Below are positions 57,339 to 64,000 of a DNA stretch of 64,000 nt, in pieces (position 1 is the stretch's first letter; each line of letters starts with the position of its first letter). Source of the DNA: Ctenosaura bakeri (lineage: Eukaryota; Chordata; Lepidosauria; Squamata; Iguanidae). The notes under the pieces were generated by a model. The model saw only the letters and a list, made by a program, of their open reading frames with translations. It searched no databases and was not told the DNA's origin. The translations under genes were made by a program, and so were the position numbers. The stretch covers positions 1 through 64,000 of the forward strand of contig CAOLHI010001662.1 in the NCBI GenBank assembly GCA_948474755.1, given 5' to 3'.

Positions 57339-57540
57339 GACCATTTCCACTCTACGCTATTATAGTGCTATTATTCCACTTTCAACATCCTGTAGAATTC
57401 TGGGGTTCGTCATTTACTGAGGCCAAAGAGCTCTCTGGCTGAGAATTCTAAATGCCCCTCCCTAAACTGCAAACCCCAGGAATTCCATAAGATGTTGAAA
57501 GTGGATTAATAGCACTATAACAATGTAATGCGGAAGGCCC
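57339..57540. mobile_element. Palindromic TIR MITE, copy G
   Basis: Starts GACCATTTCCACTCTACGCT; the interior has 'tgaggccaaagagctctctg' and 'aaactgcaaaccccagg', and it ends GTAATGCGGAAGGCCC. It abuts a minus-strand CR1 3' end directly, and the 3-bp flanks do not match, so a later event probably removed one flank. Confidence 0.8.
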
Positions 57541-58365
57541 ATAGACTCATAGAGTTGGAAGAGACCATTAGGGCCATTGAGTCCAACCCCCTGCCACGCA
57601 GGAATACACCATCAAAGCATTCCTGACAGGTAACCATCTAGCCTCTTTTTAAAAACCTCTAAAGAAGGAGACTCCACCATCCTTCAATGCAAGGTAGTCC
57701 ACTGCTGAGCTGTTCTTATCATCAGGAAGTTTTCCCTAATGTTCAGATAGAATCTCTTTTCCTGAAGTTTGGAGCCATTGTTCCATGTCCTAGTCTCTGG
57801 AGCAGCAGAAAACAAGCTTCTTCATCCTCAATATGACATCCCTTCAAATATTTAAACATAGCTATCATGTTACCTCTTAATCTTCTCTCCTCAAGGCTAA
57901 ACATACCCAGCTCCCTAAGCCACTCCTCATAGGACATGGTTTCCAGGCCTTCTACCATTTTGGCTGCCTTCCTCTGGACACGTTCCAACTTGTAAATATC
58001 CTTCTTGAATTGTGGTGCCCAGAACTGAACATAGTTCAACTACTGGAGTCTGATCAAAGCAGAACAGAGTGGTACTATCACTTCCCTTGAGCTAGACACT
58101 ATGCTCCTATTGAAGCAACCCAGAATCACATAGGCTTTTTTTTTAACTGATATTGCTGATTCATGTTCAGCTTGTGGTATACTAAGACTCCTAGAAGCTT
58201 TCCACATGTATTCTGGTCAAGCCAGGTGTCATCCATATCTGTGCAATTTTTTTTCTCCCTAAGTGTAATATCTTACACTTCTCCCTGTTGAAATTCATTT
58301 TGTTAATTTTTGCCCAGCTCTTTAATCTGTTAAGATCATTTTGAATTCTGATCTGGTACTTTAGA
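57541..58365 (-). mobile_element. CR1 LINE, minus strand, 5'-truncated
   Basis: Starting at the 3' end ('catagactcatagagttgg'), it reads inversely through the CR1 C-terminal region: '[20 protein letters not shown]' (within 57743-58039), a broken middle, and 'NDLNRLKSWAKINKMNFNRE' (within 58191-58421). At least two frames are needed, so it is dead. The 5' end is near 58365. Confidence 0.88.
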
Positions 58366-59189
58366 TGTCTGTCTTTTCTGACGACGGGCAAAGGGCTATT
58401 CTCTTCCCCTTTGTACCCCATCCAAAACCTCCTCTCCAGAGCTGTCAGACCCTAGCAGGGGCTATTGCTGCTGCTCCATGCAAGTGGGCAGGTGGGGTGG
58501 GGGTACTATCCAGAGAAGGAAGAGTAGCTGGTTTTCATTTCAAAAGGAAGAGAAAGGTTGGTGCACTCTACCTGGGAGCACACCATCATTTCTTTTCCCC
58601 TACAAGCCCAGACCAGCTCCTCTAAATTGCCCCCTTTACTCTCTTTTTGCCCTTTCTGGTCCTTGAGAGGGTGGGAAACAGGACACAGAGGTCTGCATGG
58701 GCAGAGTGTTATGCTATACTCTCCTGATGTAGGCCCTTAGCTTTTATTTGTTTGTTTAGCATTCTTTTCTCTGTGAATCGTGAAGCAAAGTACATGATCA
58801 TATCCCAGTCTTTCCTATGCTAAGGCCATATGAAATATTACTATCATGGTTTGACAGCAACTGTATGTATCTGTGATTCAAAAAAAAGTTGTGTGTGTGT
58901 GTGTGCGCGCACACGTGCCTGTGTCCTGGGGAGGCACTGATTTTATGACCACAGCCACAATCCCAGTGAAAATCTACTCTGCTGCTTGCCAATTAGACTT
59001 AGACATCCCCATACTTCATTTGTTTAAAAATGGGCATCCATCATGCCACCGACATCACATCTGGTGCTAAGAGCTGCTTAGCTTCAGACAAAGAGCTTTG
59101 TGACACAAAGGAGAAAGAATCTAATAATTTAGAAAAGAGCAGAGCTCCATAAGTCAGTGGCATGGCAAATACTTTGCATGCAGTTTTAA
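58366..59189. other. Unique DNA with a GT/GC run
   Basis: No gene or repeat recognised other than the alternating purine-pyrimidine run at 58889-58917. Confidence 0.45.
58889..58917. repeat. (GT)n(GC)n(AC)n alternating run
   Basis: GTGTGTGTGTGTGTGCGCGC then ACACGTG: strictly alternating purine-pyrimidine, a composition able to adopt Z-DNA. Confidence 0.85.
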
Positions 59190-59220
59190 TAACTGGTTTC
59201 TGGTATGAGCATTAGACTCA
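59190..59220 (+). mobile_element. tRNA-derived SINE, left piece (cut by MITE H)
   Basis: 'tggtatgagcattagactca' matches the SINE head just downstream of box A. It is cut at TCA by the MITE and resumes at 59409. Confidence 0.65.
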
Positions 59221-59408
59221 GGCTATTTCCACACTACGCTGTTATAGTGCTATTATTCCACTTTCAACATCCTGTGGAATTTTGGGGTTTGCAGTTTACT
59301 TAGGCCAAAGAGCTCTATGGTTGAGAATTCTAAATACCCCTCCCCCGGACTCTATAGGATGTTGAAAGTGGAATAATAGCACTATAACAGTGTAGTGTGG
59401 AAATGGCC
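59221..59408. mobile_element. Palindromic TIR MITE, copy H, in a SINE, 3-bp TSD TCA
   Basis: Starts GGCTATTTCCACACTACGCT and ends GTGTGGAAATGGCC. TCA flanks both sides (59218-59220, 59409-59411). SINE sequence on both sides joins correctly with one TCA, so the MITE inserted after the SINE. It is 188 bp with a small deletion in the right half. Confidence 0.9.
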
Positions 59409-59611
59409 TCAGTCTCTGGAGACCAGGGTCCAAATCCTTGCTCAGCCACAGAAACCCACTAGGTAACCTTGAGGAAGTCACAGTCTCTCAGCGTCAAAGA
59501 AAGGCAAGGGCAAACATCCTCTGAACAAATTTTGCCAAGAAAACCCTGTGATAGGTTTGCTTTATGGTCACCATAAGCTGGAAACTACTTGAAAGCACAC
59601 AACAACAGCAG
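59409..59611 (+). mobile_element. tRNA-derived SINE, right piece
   Basis: 'gagaccagggtccaaatcc' (B box-like), 'aaattttgccaagaaaaccc', 'gtcaccataagctggaaact', and the tail ACACAACAACAGCAGC. Confidence 0.85.
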
Positions 59612-62600
59612 CATCACCAGTTTCATATGGGATTAGACTCTTTCCTGAGATCCTTTAGCAGGCAAAACAGATCAAGTCAGACAAATACGACAAATCTGAT
59701 GCAGCATAAGACAAGCTCCAAGTGAGGCATATATGTGTGGCATTCTATTAGCAGCATAAACATGCGTAAGTTCCCTTACACATAAGTATATCTCTTTCAG
59801 GTGCTGGGAAGACTGGTAATCCTTTCCACCTCTGAAGCCCCTGTGCATCCACTTCATACCTTGTCTGGTGCAGGGAGGATCAGGGAAGCATCTGTAACCA
59901 CAGCCAAGTGTGAAAAGATTACAGCTGAGACATCTGGAGGATCGTGGCAGATCTCAGCGCCGATGTAATCATTTCCTGTCTGGCTATGGGGACATACCCA
60001 GATATTTCTCTGGTCCTACTTGCTCCCCGCAAGGCACAGAATATCCAGACAGCACAGATTGGCTATGCAGTAGGCTGGATGGTAAGTCCAGGTGATGGTC
60101 ATTGTGTAAGGCTCAATCTAGCTTAAGTTCACATATGGAATTACTATGCTACACTGACCCATACAGGATTGCAGATGTGGTATATTTTCCCCCAAAAAAC
60201 AGAGAAGCACACAGTACCAAAAATGGGTACAACTGTCTTACATGGGATCTATGAGCCTGGAATTTACTCACTTGCAAGCCACTATTCATCTCAATGAAGA
60301 GAATATTTCTTAGCGCAAAAAATATCTTCCCTCCAACAAGGAAGCTGCAAAATTGTGCCATATTTGTAGAGCTGCCTAAATAAAGATCTGAACTGGCATA
60401 GACTTGTACTGCAAAGAAATGTCTTTACTGCATTTGTGCGCATGCACACAAAGTACATATATTCTCTGTTGTAGACCGCAAAAAAGACAACGTTGTTTGT
60501 ATTAATTTGACCTTTGGACATAATCTAATAAGTCAAATTCTTTCACTGCCTGACTCAACTGAAGTCAATAGAATTGTGCTCACAGTAAATGTTTTAAATT
60601 GTAAAAGTAAGTGGAGATTTGTTTCAATTTTCCTCCTTGGTTATCAGATCAACAGACTAATATGTTTCAAATGGAGATATAACAGGCACTTGTTCTGGAA
60701 GCACAGTTCTCTAACAGTTTCCTCAGGGCACACACAGTATACACTGAAAGATATAGGGAAATCATGTTATGTAACTGTGGCAAAGACTACTTACTACATC
60801 AGTACAAATCTCCTATGTAGAGAGTAAACAATATGTGGGAGTAATAGGCTACTGCCACTCTTTGGACAGATGAAGAGGTAGAGCACAGATCTCATTGTAT
60901 TTCCATTTCTCTTGGGAGAGCTCCTTTTTGCACTCATTTGCATTTTCACTGTGTATTATTCCTTCTTTTCCCCCCAGGGGCCTTAATGCTTTATTTCCTG
61001 CTCCACCTTCCTGAATAGCAGATTCACCACAAAGATGAGTTTTAAAATTTCTTCACTCCTTCAGCTGTTTTTCTGTGGTAAATATGACACTGTTGGAGGG
61101 GCAAAAGGAACTTCAAAATCTCTATCAATTAGATTAGTAAATGGGAATTTCTAACTGACATATCCATTCAGCTTTTCTATATTGTCTTTAGGTTGAATGG
61201 TTAGCAAGAACAGTATATTGTAGCAGTAGCAGTAAATTTATTAGTACTTGTAGCAAGCAGAATATTACAGTTTTGCTTCAGTGTTCCTCCTACGAGCTCA
61301 AGTTTCTTCTCTAGTGCTGATTGTTGATGTGAGTCTGAGCAGAAAAATCCTAAACCAATGGGAATACCTTCCTGCAGGGGAGGACAGTGGCTTCCATGTC
61401 AGTGGAGTCATGAATCCACCCCAGGTCTTGATAAAAACATTATAGCAGTTATCCAAGGTGTAAAACCTATTTGGAGGGTGGGGTTCAGCACCTTAGATAT
61501 CTCTTTTAAGTTTCAGACTAAAACCAGGAGCAGATTCACCATCTCATTGACACGGGCCACCACTGGGTGAAGGCTACCATCTTGCTAAGGTTAGGTGTAA
61601 CAAGAAGAAAACTTCATTGCTCATCATCAGTTTCTATAGACCAAATCCCACAGGCAACCTAGTGCAGCAACTTTCCACACTGCAGGACTGCAGCAAGTAT
61701 TCTTCTTGGCAGATCTTTTTTTCTAGTGAGAAAATACGGTTGCTTCAGTGCTTGAACTATGCTGCTTTCTCTGCAGCAAATGAAACAACTGGGGGAAAGA
61801 TGGCCGAAAACTCTTGCAGCAACACTGTAACAACTGCACACTTATCGTGCGCTAAACCTATCATCTGGAAAGGCCCTAATCCCCAAGAGGAAAGAGACTT
61901 TAGTTGAACAATCAGGGAAACTGGCTTGCTTTGTGGTGTTTACACGGCTGCTTGCTAATGGATCACCATAAAGGAAGCAAAAGGGCTCTTACACAATTGA
62001 GTATGCTATCATGGGAGTCTTCTGAGTGTGCCTTTTTTTATTTGCTGCAGTCAGGTTAATGAGCTCACCAGCCCACTTGATGTTGAGGACTTTGTAACAA
62101 AGCAATCTCTCATTAAATGCTGCTTGGCACCACTCTCTTGAAGCAGAGGGACATTCGGATTATTGAATGCCTTTGTATTCTTCCTTCCTACCAGGCTATG
62201 GAGTCCAGCAGTGGCATCAGGCCCACACACTTCCTGGCAGGCATCCAGTCCTCTGCCTTCAAGCTGCATGGGCATTTGCCAATCTAAGCAGCACTGGTAG
62301 GCAAACAAGCATGGCACACGACTGCTTTGGACGAGAGCCAAGTGTGTGCCGTTGAACAATCGCCCTTGTTTCTACTGTATAGGGAGACACATTCTGTGCC
62401 TATTCTCTTCCATTCAGCGAATTTACATGTCAAAGTTTTGTTGTGATACAAAGAAATGTGCATTTATCTATATTTTCTCCCCCCCTTTACACCTTTATTA
62501 GTCGCCACAGTGCAGGTCATGAATTCATCAGTGGCTTTATTTAAATATCTACTCACTGACAGTTTCTTCAATGAAATGACCCCAGAGTGTTATCAGTTAG

Positions 62601-63257
62601 CTAGCAGGTGGGTCTGCTTATTCAGAATCTCACTGACAACAGCACATCATGGGTGATGAGCAATCTATGCATGATCCAGTTCTCCCTGACATTACTCATG
62701 AGATTTCCAGTTGTTCACTGTGACGGTTGAACTTGCCAAAAAAAAAAAATCTGCTCAGCAGTACACACTAAACCATATTGACCATACACACACAATCAAT
62801 CAGTCACACAAGTGCATATATATGTGAAACAGTTCCTTTCATTGTAGCAGGGAGGGACCCTTCACCTTTAAAATAAATTGTTTTTATCTTCAGAAACTGA
62901 AAAAAGCTTTAAAAATAAATGACATTAAATATATATATGCAAAGTATATACCTAGTATTATATTATTTTTAAAGCATTGATGTATTACCTGTACTGGAAA
63001 AGGATATCATGAGAAACAGAGGAAGCCTCCTTTTTGCTGGAATAGACATAAGCTCTATTCTTTGTTAATAAGACTGCTGGCCTCTTAGAATATTGGAAAT
63101 GTACTTCTGTCTATTACCTAAATTTTCTTTTAAAAGCCTTTTTTTAATGCTCCTTCATACTTCATTGGCCCCAACAAGGATGAGTGAAACCTACTGACTT
63201 TCAAGAAACTAGGGTCTGTAATTTGGGAAGGGAAAGCTCATAGCTTAATGGCACAGC
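59612..63257. other. Long repeat-poor stretch, partly CNE-like
   Basis: About 3.6 kb without a recognised transposon. At 60956-60978 a pyrimidine tract ending CCCCAG resembles a splice acceptor, but the nearest donor-like site (about 61077) is weak. The stretch 62380-62720 is complex, low in CpG and has a CNE-like texture ('ggctttatttaaatatctac'). No coding evidence. Confidence 0.4.
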
Positions 63258-63345
63258 CAGAACTTGGAAAAACTGTTTTGTTTTGTTTTGGACTTGCAAA
63301 ATTTCCCAGCCAGCATGGCTATGACTGGCTGAGGGCTATGGCCAA
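63258..63345. mobile_element. hAT-like MITE, left half
   Basis: Begins CAGAACTTGGAAAAACTG, then a TTTTG run, then 'cccagccagcatggctatga', the left arm of the short palindromic family at 2452-2557. The right arm is lost. Confidence 0.5.
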
Positions 63346-64000
63346 AAGACGGTAAGTTTTCCAATCTCTTTGTCAAGCATATGCTTTACATGAATCATGA
63401 GATTTGATTTAGTCTACCACCTTTCCATCTGAACAATGAGGAAAATTTCTGTCTGACTTTTGCTGCCAGTCAGAGGAGACAGCATTTAAATAAACCTGTC
63501 TCCATATAACGCAGCTTTGTACATGCATATGGCTTAGATATATCCTTAAGGGCATGTAGGCAGTATGTTGAACCATATTCTGAAAAGTCACATGTCTTAT
63601 CCCCTTATTACATCCCTGCTGTGATATCCCAGGCCAGGGAAACCACTTAACAAAGTGAGGATCAAGGGGCTGAAGCCAGACATCATCACATGATCTGGGA
63701 TCCTGTGGATATTTAAAGAGCTTTTGTGATATTCAACTACCCAAATCCTTGTGTTGTGATTGATGAAATGAAACAACGCATGTTTTTTTCATATCATCAT
63801 TGGAAGGCTGTTACAATTCAAGCACAGAGTATCTTGTATAATCCATTCATTTTAATTTTTAACCAGTCCCAGCACTAGACTATCACAATTGACTAATAAA
63901 AAGAATTATAAAATAGATAGATACAGACATAGATGGGATTAAAACAGCTACAGTGTAAAATCTACTCTTTCCCCTTCCCACTTGTTCCATACCCAGTGAG
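63346..64000. other. Unique non-coding DNA to the window end
   Basis: Nothing recognised. Confidence 0.4.

Noticed and set aside
60979..61076. Candidate exon after a strong pyrimidine tract
   Set aside because: The downstream donor is weak and no convincing frame supports it.
1..64000. CRISPR array, operon or prokaryotic system
   Set aside because: No regularly spaced repeats of that kind and no tight gene packing; the sequence is clearly vertebrate.

Overview
This window is vertebrate nuclear, non-coding DNA. It is AT-rich and dense in transposon fossils. I found no convincing host protein-coding gene, no rRNA and no functional tRNA. The repeat mix points to a lepidosaur, most likely a squamate reptile (lizard or snake): CR1 LINEs ending in ATTCTATG-type repeats, L2 and L3-like LINEs, a Penelope-like element with a GIY-YIG domain, tRNA-derived SINEs (one Sauria-SINE-like, one ending in ACAACAACAAC), and many short non-autonomous DNA transposons. 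Species cannot be named from this. Most open reading frames are chance frames, or pieces of LINE reverse transcriptase (RT).

Layout. 1-8.5 kb: mostly unique AT-rich DNA, two hAT elements with target-site duplications (TSDs), one reversed SINE, one coding-like acidic stretch. 8.6-17.5 kb: reversed L2 3' ends and terminal-inverted-repeat (TIR) elements with 3-bp TSDs. 17.5-22 kb: repeat-poor, with one short exon-like segment flanked by strong splice consensus at 21348-21426. 22-31 kb: LINE-rich (CR1 copies, Penelope-like element, L3-like LINE with a hAT insertion). 32.4-35.5 kb: one L2 copy broken by four insertions, one of which holds a further SINE. 36.8-37.8 kb: GC-richer TIR-type elements. 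38-46 kb: largely unique DNA with a Tigger-like element that carries a hAT insertion. 46.7-48.4 kb: two L2 3' ends facing each other, with two insertions and a perfect 118-bp tandem duplication. 49-64 kb: sparse repeats and long unique stretches, some resembling conserved non-coding DNA.

The most interesting signal is a cohort of non-autonomous elements with different interiors but the same kind of ends (GGCC then A or C, then TTTCC). They make 3-bp duplications of varied sequence. Several sit inside recognisable LINE or SINE sequence, so the empty site can be inferred directly; inside L2, excising element plus one TSD copy gives back a continuous reading frame. No transposase for them is visible here. 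All family names come from reading the sequence; no database search was run.
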